Shown: positions 8,348 through 17,447 of the stretch, piece by piece
Position numbering within the stretch: position 1 is the stretch's first letter
How the letters are laid out: each line of letters starts with the position of its first letter
Origin: Proteromonas lacertae
Taxonomy: Eukaryota > Sar > Bigyra > Opalinata > Proteromonadidae
Direction: 5' to 3'
Assembly (NCBI GenBank): GCA_002245135.1
Contig: NGBS01001215.1
Span: 1-37,669, forward strand
Length of the DNA: 37,669 bases
Program-made: the position numbers and the translations under genes
The notes under the pieces: generated by a model
Database searches by the model: none
What the model saw: the letters and a program-made list of their open reading frames with translations, nothing else
What the model was told of the DNA's origin: nothing

Positions 8348-9412
8348 TTAAACATTTGCTGATTGAACAGCATCAATAACTTTACCATCTTTGAGTGTTT
8401 TTTTAACTTTATATTCATTTATATACATTTTTACTCTATCTCTCATAGAATTCTGATCATTATATCCAATAATTGTTGAAAGTTCACCTATTTTACCAGT
8501 TTTCCCTTCATATATATTACACATTTGATGTAAACATACGCATGCATAGAAGTATTCAATTACATCAAATGCATCCCTTCTATGAGGATAACCTCCAATA
8601 GAAGCACACCTTCTCTTCAATAAACCGTTAACATCTTCAATTGCCATCCTGTAGTGTGAGTGCCAGTGGTTGTATGTAATCATTTCATCAGTTATATCTA
8701 CAGAAAACCTATAAGGAGTGATAATTCGATCCATATTAGAATATGCAGCATCTGCAAGAATATAGCAGTCTTTTCTCAATATAGTATTTATATTTTTATA
8801 TAGATTTGTGCTCTTAAAGCATGAACTATCATGTGCTCTTGAACTATAATTACAATAACTATAGACTATATTTCGGTTTTCATCACAAATTATCTGTGCA
8901 TTTAATCCTTGATAATACTTACGATAAAAAAACCTCAAACCATGAGATCGCTGGGGTAGTTTTTCAATGATTGTTCCATCTAATGCAAATACAGCGCCAG
9001 GCAATCCTTCAAAACTGTATTGGTGTTGATGATCAGGAAATACCACAATATCATTATATTTGTTAATTAAGGATTCAATTACAACTGAAACCCAACGCAG
9101 ATAACTTGTTTTAGGAATTTTAAACAATTGGGAGTTAGTAGAAATACTTCCTTTTTGAAGTAAATATATTAATCCTGCTGCAATTCCATAGTTTACTGAT
9201 ATTCTATATTTGTATTTTCTTTTAAACATTATATCAATAACATGATCTTTAAGAGTGGAACATACATTATTGAAGGTTGATGCATCCATATGCATCAACC
9301 TTCGAAATCCTTCATCATCTTCCTCAAGTAGATCTTCAAACCATGATTCATCAACAAGTGATATTGGATGTTCACAACCATAATTACTTAAAAAATGATA
9401 TAAACTAAACAT
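8348..9412 (-). CDS. Harbinger DDE transposase (HARBI1/DDE_Tnp_4 type)
   Basis: 354 residues without introns. The catalytic acids sit in the expected contexts: FALDGTIIEKLP (first D), YILADAAYSNM (second D) and MAIEDVNGLLKRR (E). Other family signatures are the N-terminal TFNNVCSTL segment, SRAHDSSCF and the C-terminal ACVCLHQMCNIYEG. The protein should cut and integrate the element together with the Myb-like partner encoded upstream. No missing catalytic residue is seen, so the protein could be active. The length is normal for the family. Confidence 0.92.
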   Translation of the reverse strand: MFSLYHFLSNYGCEHPISLVDESWFEDLLEEDDEGFRRLMHMDASTFNNVCSTLKDHVIDIMFKRKYKYRISVNYGIAAGLIYLLQKGSISTNSQLFKIPKTSYLRWVSVVIESLINKYNDIVVFPDHQHQYSFEGLPGAVFALDGTIIEKLPQRSHGLRFFYRKYYQGLNAQIICDENRNIVYSYCNYSSRAHDSSCFKSTNLYKNINTILRKDCYILADAAYSNMDRIITPYRFSVDITDEMITYNHWHSHYRMAIEDVNGLLKRRCASIGGYPHRRDAFDVIEYFYACVCLHQMCNIYEGKTGKIGELSTIIGYNDQNSMRDRVKMYINEYKVKKTLKDGKVIDAVQSANV

Positions 9413-9923
9413 ATCTAATAAATGTTAGTGAATAATTTTTAGAGTAAGTTTATTACTTATTTATCTCTTTGTTCAAGATATTATTCTAGTAATAGATATA
9501 TTCTATATGAATAATATTTATCTATTGATTTATATACTGTAAAAATATCTATCTATAAATTATATCATAAATATCAATAAAAAATAATGATACAGTAGTT
9601 TTGATTATAAATCAAAAATATATAACTATTCTATTTTATTTCTAACTTTCACCAGTTAATATTGATATTTAAAGGATGCATGACTATTTTTAGTTAAAGT
9701 ATGCATATTATAAATACAAATGTGTATTTTTATAAATTAATATTGATACTACTTCTCTATATCACTCATAAATAAAGAAAAAATAGAAAAACACTTCAAG
9801 CTTCAGTTTGTTAAGAGATTTAATATTTTTAATTTATGAATGTTAAAGTGTAAATATAGCATAAATTTAATATAAAACGTTAACCATGAAGTAAATAACA
9901 CCCAAAAATCAATATTAGAACAT

Positions 9924-10593
9924 CTACTTTTTAGCATTTTCTTTTAATATCTCAACTAAATCCTTTATACTCTTTGCTATATCAGTTAATATTTTTCTAT
10001 CTTCATCTGCTTGTTGTTTAATTTCTTCATATAGTTTCTTTTTAGATTTCTTAGACTTGGTTTTTCTTTCCTTTCTTTTCTTTTTTACACTTCCTATCAT
10101 ATCCTCTGAATCTATAATTGGAGCAGCAGAACTATTTGAAAAAAGTTCAGCTATTTTATCATAATGTAAAGGACGATCTGGTGTTTCACCACCGGATGGT
10201 ATACAGGTGAAATGTTGATATATGCCTTTCAATTTTTTATACTTTTCTTGTACTGAACGTTCAGTTCTGTAGTTATGAAATGATTTATTCAGTATATCAG
10301 TTAATTCAATCCAAGAAATTTTTTGGAAATAATTATTTATGTTTGCTTGACCCTTGAGTATATTGTTATCAAGATTGATCTTCTCCTTATGTTGAATTAG
10401 AAGGTCTATGAGAAAAGACTCTTCTTCTATTGTCCATTTTATCCTTTTTTCTTGAAATTGAGTGAGAGATAGATCTGGAAGTTTTTCTTCTTCTTCTATA
10501 TAAGAATGTTCATCTTCTCTTAAAGGGGATATATCTTCAAATTGGTCTATCAGATATTAGTCATATTATAGGAATACAATTACTACTACTCAT
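9924..10593 (-). CDS. Harbinger second protein with a Myb/SANT-like DNA-binding domain
   Basis: A 10-bp first exon (10584-10593), a 37-bp intron (10547-10583) and a long second exon give 210 residues. An acidic N-terminus is followed by a trihelix/Myb-like domain (about residues 38-110) with the typical tryptophans: KWTIEEESFLIDLLIQH and SWIELTDILNKSFHNYRTER. Then comes a basic, nuclear-signal-like KKKRKERKTKSKKSKKK and a C-terminal helical segment. In Harbinger elements this protein binds the subterminal repeats and recruits the transposase. It is transcribed in the same direction as the transposase, 511 bp upstream of it. The tiny first exon is inferred from frame and splice sites. Confidence 0.82.
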
Positions 10594-10922
10594 TTTCCTT
10601 TTAAATTGAAAGATAAAAAGATATGATAGAAACTCAATTCTTTAGAATTACTATTTAAGTAGTCAGTTCAGAATTATTAAAACATCAAGTCAGCGCTATA
10701 TTCAAATAAGTACACAGTACATTAAATCATTAGATAGGAGTATGAAAATTTAACTAATTAGCATCATAAAAATACTAATTTATATAATAAATGGTTATAA
10801 AATTAGTAATAAAAACTCCTCATATTATGATATATTTTGATAGTCATTTAAAATGCTGAATTTCTAGAAACGGCTAAATTTCTTATGAGCCTGTTGTTTT
10901 TGAAGCTTATTGAAATTTATAT

Positions 10923-10989
10923 CGTTACAATTTTGTAACGAATTAATTTTTATGAGCTTGAGCTAAAGCTCTAAATTTGGACCATTGCC
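10923..10989 (-). repeat. Right terminal inverted repeat of the Harbinger element
   Basis: Partner of 8036-8103. Its inner edge is the palindrome CGTTACAA-TT-TTGTAACG (10923-10940), perfect in both arms here but with one mismatch at the left end. Its outer edge is GGACCATTGCC. ATGAGCCTG about 35 bp further inward also matches the left end. Confidence 0.85.
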
Positions 10990-11834
10990 TAAAAATACCG
11001 TGAATTTTGAATTTTGAAATTGAATCAGAAAAGAAGTGAATTTTTAAAATGGGTTAAGAAAATAATTATTAAATTGGTTCTTATTTTTTGCACACATTTT
11101 TTATTTTCTTTCATATTTAAATATGTAGATAACTTTTTGCCTTTTGAATAAGTACTTAATAACCATAATATTATGCTGATTGTTCAATATTTTATTAGTA
11201 TATGTAAAGAGATTAAATATATAGAGATCTTGTTCGGTATGAAAGTGCCTATGCTTAACTATTTCTACTATTATTATTATGCTTATTTCATATCTATATA
11301 CACATATCACATAGTAAATATGAAAAAAATACATCCATCTCCTTCAACACTTACATATACATACATATTACATATACATTGTATTAGTATGATATATTTA
11401 CATATTCAATCATTAATTTTAATCATTTCTCACCTATCTTCATTCAAATTAATTTTCACAATTTTTTGAAAGTTTCATAATTCTGTAGAAATACGTTTAC
11501 TTTAGTCATTATATGCTTCATTATAATTGCATTGCTGTTTTGACATTGTCACAATAATAATATCCATCCTATTTCAAGTAAAAAACAACAACAAAAATAC
11601 CAACATTATTTATGTAACGAATAAATTTTCAGAAACATAAAAGCTATTAAAAGCTATTAATATACATCAATATAGATATAAAAAAATGTATAGAATACAG
11701 TTGAAAGATATCTCATTTATATGTTATCTAGTTGTCATAAAAAATAAACTGTCATAAAAAAAAGAAACGGATATTTCAAATGAACTTAATTACTGACTTC
11801 AAGGTACTTGAGTTTTTTCAAACCCCACAAATTT
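10990..11834. other. AT-rich spacer between the transposon and the glycosyltransferase genes
   Basis: No supported gene. Short frames on either strand here have the composition of chance AT-rich DNA. The last part should contain the promoter of the next gene, but no recognisable element was seen. Confidence 0.4.
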
Positions 11835-13559
11835 ATGATAGAAGTATTTGTTTGTAATTACAATATATTACTGTTATTTGTTGTATTGGTTATGCTAATG
11901 TTAATTATAAATAGTTATTTTCTATCTAAATCACCAATTTACAATTATAGTATCAAAAATGCTAAGACTGTCATTTTTTTAAATGCATGGATGCCAAAAT
12001 ATTCAAAAGTATACGAAGAATTTATGAAAGCTCTAAATTTTACAGATTTGTTACGTAATTCCAAGCATGTAGTGTTGGCAAAAAATAATTTCACCATAAA
12101 CATGTTAAGAGGATATGGAATAAGAAATATAGATTTATTAACTAATTTTGATGAATTTGACATGATAAAAAGAGTGAGAGACTATTGTTATGAAAATTAT
12201 GAAGATAGTGATGAATATATATTATATCTTCATTTCAAAGGATCATATCATGATAATATAGGAAATAGAGGATTAAGAAAAATGATAATTTACTATATTA
12301 TTTATAACAGTGAAAAATGTATTGAAAAACTTAGAAATGGATCAGATATATGTAGTTCTAGGTATTCATTATTTCCATATAGACACACATCAGGTAATAT
12401 GTGGTGGTCGAAGTGCTCCTATATTAACACTCTTAAAGATCCTAAATTTACATCAAATGGAATTAGATACAGAAGAATTCAAGGTTATTCAGGAGATAGG
12501 CATGCTGCTGAAAAATGGGTTATGAGTAATAGTAAAGCAGTTCCATCAGATCTTATGTCTGATAAAATTGATTTTTCCTATGATACTGGAACTAGTAGAT
12601 TATTCAAAATATGGATTCAACAACCAAACTCTTTACCTATTTCTCCCAATTCTAATATTCTTTGTTCAACAGTTAATTATAATGATCATTATACATCTTT
12701 TCCACAATCATATTATACCTTATTTTTTAATTTATTTTATGATTATGAAGTATATTTTCAATATAATAAAAGTGAGTTGTTTGATTTTGGATGGTGTAAA
12801 GGATTGATCAATACAAAAATAACTAATAAATGTAATGAACAATCACAATTAATTGTAAAACACATAATAGATTACTGTAAATTGTCTGAAAATTTAAAGA
12901 TTATGAAAATCAAAAATAGCAAATTTATTATTAATAAACCTAATAATGATGTGATTTATTTCATAAAAGAATGTGATAGACAATATGTCAATAGAAGTGA
13001 AATAGTGTGTTTAAATAAAGTAAATAATTTAGATGTAATCAAATCATATAGTATAATATATTATACCTGTAAAAATATGAAGGAAAATACAAAAATAGTT
13101 TTTGCAGATACATATGAAAATGGGTTAAAAATTAATAAAAATTGTCGTGATGATTTTTGTGGAAAATGGTTTGTATATCCCTTTAGGGGAAATACAATAG
13201 AATGGATAGCAACATGCAAATATATAATACAATCAAATGAACCATTTTATTATAGTTATTCTGAAAGTGAACTATATGAAAATGACATGTTTTATGGAAT
13301 TAATAAATACTCATATTTGCATTGGCCTAATAATGATCCATTCAGAGATATGAAGTGTAATGATTTTATTAGTAACCGTTATGACTATGAAATTTTACTG
13401 TCAGTTTTATTAAATGCTATGTATGATATTAAAAATGATAATTTGAATGCATCAAACATTCATAAATGCTATAAATGGTGTAAATGTATTACTGAAGAAA
13501 AATTCAAGAAAATAAAATCTTTAAAATTGTTTTGCTATAATTGTCATGATAAATATTGA
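11835..13559 (+). CDS. Large type II membrane glycosyltransferase, probably two domains
   Basis: From the first ATG (11835) the protein has 574 residues and no intron. A strong anchor lies at about residues 9-30 (ILLLFVVLVMLMLIINSYF). The N-terminal half has EYILYLHFKGSY, then HTSGNMWWSKCSYINTL and GDRHAAEKWV. The 'HFKGS' and 'SGN-WW-A/K-S-Y' pattern is found in an uncharacterised group of glycosyltransferases in protists, bacteria and giant viruses. The C-terminal half (about 380-574) has KIVFADTYENGLKINKNC and IEWIATCKYIIQSNEPFYYS and looks like a second globular domain of unknown type. The substrate is unknown. It heads a run of three co-directional genes with spacers of about 100 bp. Confidence 0.65.
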   Translation: MIEVFVCNYNILLLFVVLVMLMLIINSYFLSKSPIYNYSIKNAKTVIFLNAWMPKYSKVYEEFMKALNFTDLLRNSKHVVLAKNNFTINMLRGYGIRNIDLLTNFDEFDMIKRVRDYCYENYEDSDEYILYLHFKGSYHDNIGNRGLRKMIIYYIIYNSEKCIEKLRNGSDICSSRYSLFPYRHTSGNMWWSKCSYINTLKDPKFTSNGIRYRRIQGYSGDRHAAEKWVMSNSKAVPSDLMSDKIDFSYDTGTSRLFKIWIQQPNSLPISPNSNILCSTVNYNDHYTSFPQSYYTLFFNLFYDYEVYFQYNKSELFDFGWCKGLINTKITNKCNEQSQLIVKHIIDYCKLSENLKIMKIKNSKFIINKPNNDVIYFIKECDRQYVNRSEIVCLNKVNNLDVIKSYSIIYYTCKNMKENTKIVFADTYENGLKINKNCRDDFCGKWFVYPFRGNTIEWIATCKYIIQSNEPFYYSYSESELYENDMFYGINKYSYLHWPNNDPFRDMKCNDFISNRYDYEILLSVLLNAMYDIKNDNLNASNIHKCYKWCKCITEEKFKKIKSLKLFCYNCHDKY

Positions 13560-13653
13560 AGAAAATAATGATTTTATATTATATTCTGTTGAAATTTGAT
13601 TTTTTGTAATTATAATGTAATTTACATGTATATGTAAGAGTATTTTCATTTTA

Positions 13654-14589
13654 ATGAATAGATATATTTTATACGTATTTTTGTTATTATTCCTAATAAT
13701 TGTATTAGCAATTATATATATTTGTATATTTAAAAATGAAGACTACACAATTTTAAATTATTTACCAGAACCTTATGTGCCTTTTAATTATACTACATCT
13801 TTGCCAAATTATGTGAAAGAAAATGTTCCCGATTTGTTTTTTTCTAATAATAAATCGTTGATGTTGATAAGAGCTGTAGATGATATTAGATTCAATTATA
13901 TAAGGATTATTTGTGCAGTTCTTAGAAAATATGACAAAAAAATAGAAGTAAAAATCAATGATAATGTTGTAAATCATAAATTAGTATATTATGGATCAAT
14001 GCATATTATGCATCGTGATTTTCCATTAAAATATGCTAATATCATAATTCCTCTTCATCCTAACGTTACAAGTGTAAAAGTGAATGAAATAAAAATTCCT
14101 TATAGTCATATAAAAGAAATAAAATATAAATATGATTTTACAGTTTGTATTAATACAGATATTGATGAAATTATTATGCCAACAATGAAATATAACAAAT
14201 TATCGGAATTAATCTCTATCTATGAAGATAAATATAAAAAATGCAAATTATTCTTATTTTTAAATAAAATATTTCCAAAGAAATTAGATTATATTGATAA
14301 ATTGCAGAAGAAAAACCGAGATAGTTATTTTTATGTTAATCCAGTTGCGGATTGTGATATATTCAATTTGACATTAAGTTGTAAACCAACAGAGCATAGT
14401 AGAAAATATATTGTAAGAACAGAATTAGTGGAAGCATTGAGAATTCATAATATAGATGGTAATGAAAGAAATTATTGTTTTATATCAGATAAAGATGGAT
14501 TTTCTCATCATACTCGCTATATACCATTAGGAATGATAAATGAATGTAAAAAGTTGTCACACGATTATACAATTCTGAAATATAAGTAA
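13654..14589 (+). CDS. GT92-like (DUF23) type II glycosyltransferase
   Basis: 311 residues, no intron, with an anchor at residues 4-26. VCINTDIDEIIMP (about 167-179) matches the metal-binding D-x-D-E-x-I-x-P motif of family GT92. Near the C-terminus, HSRKYIVRTELVEALRIHNI matches the conserved block with a Lys/Arg, Val-Glu and a late His. GT92 enzymes typically add galactose to fucose or to N-glycan antennae. The usual Cys-rich pattern before the DxD is weak here, so the family call is moderate and the donor is inferred. It starts 94 bp after the preceding stop. Confidence 0.6.
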   Translation: MNRYILYVFLLLFLIIVLAIIYICIFKNEDYTILNYLPEPYVPFNYTTSLPNYVKENVPDLFFSNNKSLMLIRAVDDIRFNYIRIICAVLRKYDKKIEVKINDNVVNHKLVYYGSMHIMHRDFPLKYANIIIPLHPNVTSVKVNEIKIPYSHIKEIKYKYDFTVCINTDIDEIIMPTMKYNKLSELISIYEDKYKKCKLFLFLNKIFPKKLDYIDKLQKKNRDSYFYVNPVADCDIFNLTLSCKPTEHSRKYIVRTELVEALRIHNIDGNERNYCFISDKDGFSHHTRYIPLGMINECKKLSHDYTILKYK

Positions 14590-14696
14590 TTGTTTTTTTT
14601 TTATTGAGGCATTTTCTAGAAATATATCGAGTCAATCAATAAATAGGAACTTTCTAAAAATTTCTATAATTCTTTTTTTGAATTGAGTGTAAATAG

Positions 14697-15743
14697 ATGT
14701 ATGTTTATATTCTATTGTTATTAATATCAATATCTATCTTGATAACAGTTGATTATTTTAAAAGTATGTCAATCACAAGACCAAAATCATTTAAACAGCT
14801 TTATTATAGAGAGAAAAGTCTACTTCAATATCAGTTTCAAGATTTAATGGGTTGTTTAAATATAAGACCGTTAATTAACTGTATTGATAAAGATAAAGAA
14901 ATATTTAAAACAAAATATTCTAAACAATATTATATCAGACATCCATTTGATTTGTCATTTTATGATAATTTAAAATTGGATTATGAAACATTAATTCAAC
15001 CAAAGAGAGTAACTTCATATACAAATGTTATAATTGTAATTCCTATAAGCCCAACACAATTACAACCAAGAATTGCAATAAGAAGTACATATTCACGAAT
15101 TCATTATTCTCAAAATTATAATTTTCAATATATATATATTATGGGTAAACCAGATTTATGTGATGATAAAAATAATAATTGTTATCCGATTACTTACTTA
15201 GAAGAAGAGAATAATATGTTTGGTGATATTTTAGTGTTTAATTATACCAATTCTTACAAATTAATAACATTACAGTTATTATTATGCTATAAATACATAT
15301 TAGAAAGTTATAAGAATGTGAAATATGTAGTTAGAGCTAATTCAGATATGTTTATAAAGAGTGATTTATTAGGAAGATTAATATCAAAATATAATTCCTA
15401 TGATGTAATTGGATATAAAGTAACTAAAAGTATAGTATACCCATGTGGCGCATTTTATATATTTTCAAAGAATTTAATAAGAATTATTGTTGAAAATTAT
15501 AAATACGTAAAACCTATTCATGATATAGAAGATATATATTATGGACAAATAATGAAACAATATAATATAACAAACGTGAAATGGACAAATAAAGAAAATA
15601 TATACATTAGTTTAAGTAGATATAATATGTTCGAAATATATATTAGAAATAGTTTTGTTTCAATTCATGAGATTAGTTCGAGTGTTATAATTTATCTATG
15701 GAAACATTTTTATGAGAAAGATTTTCATAATTTCTTTAGTTAA
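14697..15743 (+). CDS. GT31-like beta-1,3-galactosyltransferase-family protein
   Basis: 348 residues, no intron, with an N-terminal anchor at residues 3-18. The GT31 motifs appear in order: RIAIRSTYSR (the family's R-x-x-I/W-R-x-T-W), GDILVFNYTNSYKLITLQLL (the D/E-x-Y-x-N-L-T-x-K-T region), VVRANSDMFI (D-x-D-like; here S-D), YPCGAFYIFSKN (YP-x-Y-x-x-G-x-G region) and EDIYYGQIMKQYNI (the ED-V-x-x-G motif). The family adds Gal or GlcNAc in beta-1,3 linkage in the Golgi. The DxD is reduced to NSD, and the G-x-G after YP is C-G-A, so activity is uncertain. The stop lies 20 bp before the right arm of the inverted repeat. Confidence 0.75.
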   Translation: MYVYILLLLISISILITVDYFKSMSITRPKSFKQLYYREKSLLQYQFQDLMGCLNIRPLINCIDKDKEIFKTKYSKQYYIRHPFDLSFYDNLKLDYETLIQPKRVTSYTNVIIVIPISPTQLQPRIAIRSTYSRIHYSQNYNFQYIYIMGKPDLCDDKNNNCYPITYLEEENNMFGDILVFNYTNSYKLITLQLLLCYKYILESYKNVKYVVRANSDMFIKSDLLGRLISKYNSYDVIGYKVTKSIVYPCGAFYIFSKNLIRIIVENYKYVKPIHDIEDIYYGQIMKQYNITNVKWTNKENIYISLSRYNMFEIYIRNSFVSIHEISSSVIIYLWKHFYEKDFHNFFS

Positions 15744-15763
15744 TCAATTTTTATTATTTTGTT

Positions 15764-16306
15764 ATTTTCTTGGATTTGTTTCTGCACTGTTCGATATAAT
15801 ACCAAGTGAATGTAATTTTCTGTTGAATCTATTCAATGTTGCTAGATGGTAAGATAAATCACACCATATATTATATAAACACTCATATTCGTTATTTTTA
15901 TTCAAAAATAGATCTAACTCTTCTGTTGACATCTGACATAAGTCACTCCTTACACAAATATGATATCTACTATCTAAAGTATTTTTAAATGGTAAATCAA
16001 AAAAAATATCAAATTCATTCCAATTTATTACTAAAAATAAAAAATTATTTACATTATACCTTTCGGATAATGACTATTTGAAAATGACAATAATAATAAT
16101 TCAACTACACCTTTAATTCTATTTCCAATGCCACCTCCCATATATTCATAATATGTTTGATTGTAAGAAGATATACACCACATATTATACACAGTTAAAG
16201 AATTACATATATCATTAGTATCGTTAGCGGTATCACAGCTTAATATTATTAATATTGAAATAGAAATCAATATTACAAGCAATATGAAGATAAATATATA
16301 TGACAT
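15764..16306 (-). pseudogene. 5' half of the fucosyltransferase-like gene (right-arm copy)
   Basis: The ATG at 16306, exon 1, a 29-bp intron (16031-16059) and exon 2 run open to the arm boundary at 15764. The T run that is short in the left copy is full length here, so the frame is intact. The sequence then leaves the repeat, losing the H-x-R-x-G motif and the whole C-terminal half, which exist only next to the left arm. As it stands it cannot make a complete enzyme. It shares a 27-bp divergent spacer with the intact glycosyltransferase. Confidence 0.88.
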
Positions 16307-16333
16307 TTATAAAAGCTTGACTTGAAAAAATAA

Positions 16334-17296
16334 ATGAAACTATTCATTATTCCAATATGTATTGTGTTGATAGTGGTAGTGTTTTATTTGAAAAATATAT
16401 ATTATGGTGATGGTATTGATTCACTTAGAATAAATGAGACTGTTCAGTATTTTGAGAATAGTCGTTTAAATAGTATTTATGACAATCCTAAATGTAATTA
16501 TCCGATATTAAAAGAGACAGACTTAGAAATTCCAGTTTTTTTACTAAGCAAAGACAGATTATATGCAGTTAAATATTCAGTGTTTTATTGGATGAAGCTT
16601 AGAAAATATAATAAACTAAACATAATAATATTAGATCACAAATCATCAATTGGTAGTATGAAGTCAGTGTATAAAGAGTTGGAAAGATATAATATTAAAA
16701 TTATATATTTAAAGTCAAACACATTTGATGAAATAATTAGACATGAAATTCCTCATATTATTGATGATTATTTAGATGAAAATAAACAATGTAAATATTA
16801 TATTTTTGGTGATATCGACTGTGTATTGAATAATGTACCAATGAATATAATACAGTTTTATGCAACTGTTCTTAAAAATTGTAATGATGTAGATGTTATT
16901 GGACCTGCTTTGATGATAAGTGATTTACCATCAAATAAAGAGAAAGTTTATGATTGGGAAAAAAGATTTTTTTTAAAGAATCATGTGGATATATTGTTTG
17001 ATGGTAATTATTTTACTATTGTAAATTCACTAATTGATACAACAATAGCAATGAGGAGAAGAGATAATAAACTTAAAAGATTTAAAGGGAATCATTATAG
17101 AACATTAGCTCCTTATATCTCTCATCATCTTGATTGGTATATTACTCCAGATAATATTCCTCGATCTTTTAAGTATTATGTGAACAGATCTCAGAAGATA
17201 AATCATTCAGGGTATGAATTAAATTTAAAAGGATCAGCACCACTGCCAAATGAAAAAGGAATAATTGATAAGTTTTTAGATTTTTTTTCATTTTAA
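16334..17296 (+). CDS. Type II DxD glycosyltransferase, intact right copy
   Basis: 320 residues, no intron. Residues 2-20 form a hydrophobic anchor with Lys at both edges. The catalytic domain starts with EIPVFLLSKDRLYAVKYSV and contains YYIFGDIDCVLNN, with D-I-D at about 160-162, a DxD motif that binds a metal and nucleotide sugar in GT-A folds. A later ISHHLDWYITPDNIP may supply the conserved His and Asp. No numbered CAZy family is recognised, so the donor and acceptor are unknown. The gene starts 27 bp from the oppositely oriented fucosyltransferase fragment. The left-arm copy of the same gene is frame-broken. Confidence 0.7.
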   Translation: MKLFIIPICIVLIVVVFYLKNIYYGDGIDSLRINETVQYFENSRLNSIYDNPKCNYPILKETDLEIPVFLLSKDRLYAVKYSVFYWMKLRKYNKLNIIILDHKSSIGSMKSVYKELERYNIKIIYLKSNTFDEIIRHEIPHIIDDYLDENKQCKYYIFGDIDCVLNNVPMNIIQFYATVLKNCNDVDVIGPALMISDLPSNKEKVYDWEKRFFLKNHVDILFDGNYFTIVNSLIDTTIAMRRRDNKLKRFKGNHYRTLAPYISHHLDWYITPDNIPRSFKYYVNRSQKINHSGYELNLKGSAPLPNEKGIIDKFLDFFSF

Positions 17297-17447
17297 TAAT
17301 ACATATATATACATTATATTGTTGTAATAATGCTAAAATGCTCTAGTTTGAATTTTTTAAATACCCAATATCTAGAAATTTCTTTAAAAATGTCAAATCA
17401 AGCCTAAAATTGTTTTAAATTTTGATTTTATGTTATGGTGTTGCTAA

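Larger units (their letters stand above)
8036..10989. mobile_element. PIF/Harbinger DNA transposon with both genes
   Basis: About 2.95 kb bounded by terminal inverted repeats starting GGCAATGGTCCAAATTT. The element carries the two genes that define the superfamily: a DDE transposase (8348-9412) and a Myb/SANT-like protein (9924-10593), both on the minus strand. Both frames look whole. The flanks are TTA (8033-8035) and TAA (10990-10992). These fit the TWA target of Harbinger elements but are not an identical direct repeat, so either one base has mutated or the boundary is off by a base. The element sits between the GH47 fragment and the large glycosyltransferase, inside the inverted-repeat cassette. 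Confidence 0.9.
15764..17445 (-). repeat. Right arm of the 1.68-kb inverted repeat
   Basis: Reverse-complement partner of 4014-5692. Its inner end (15764) cuts the fucosyltransferase gene after the codons for ETNPRK. Its outer end is GTTATGGTGTTGCT, with TAA continuing the match to the pre-MITE left arm at 3686. The genes in this arm keep their reading frames. Confidence 0.95.

Noticed and set aside
11101-11469. Open frames on both strands between the transposon and the large glycosyltransferase
   Set aside because: They overlap each other on opposite strands, are dominated by Ile, Tyr, Phe and Lys, and show no motif.
4014-17445. The whole inverted-repeat unit as one giant DNA transposon
   Set aside because: The arms contain ordinary glycosyltransferase genes, no flanking target duplication was found outside the arm tips, and the only transposase belongs to the nested Harbinger with its own ends.
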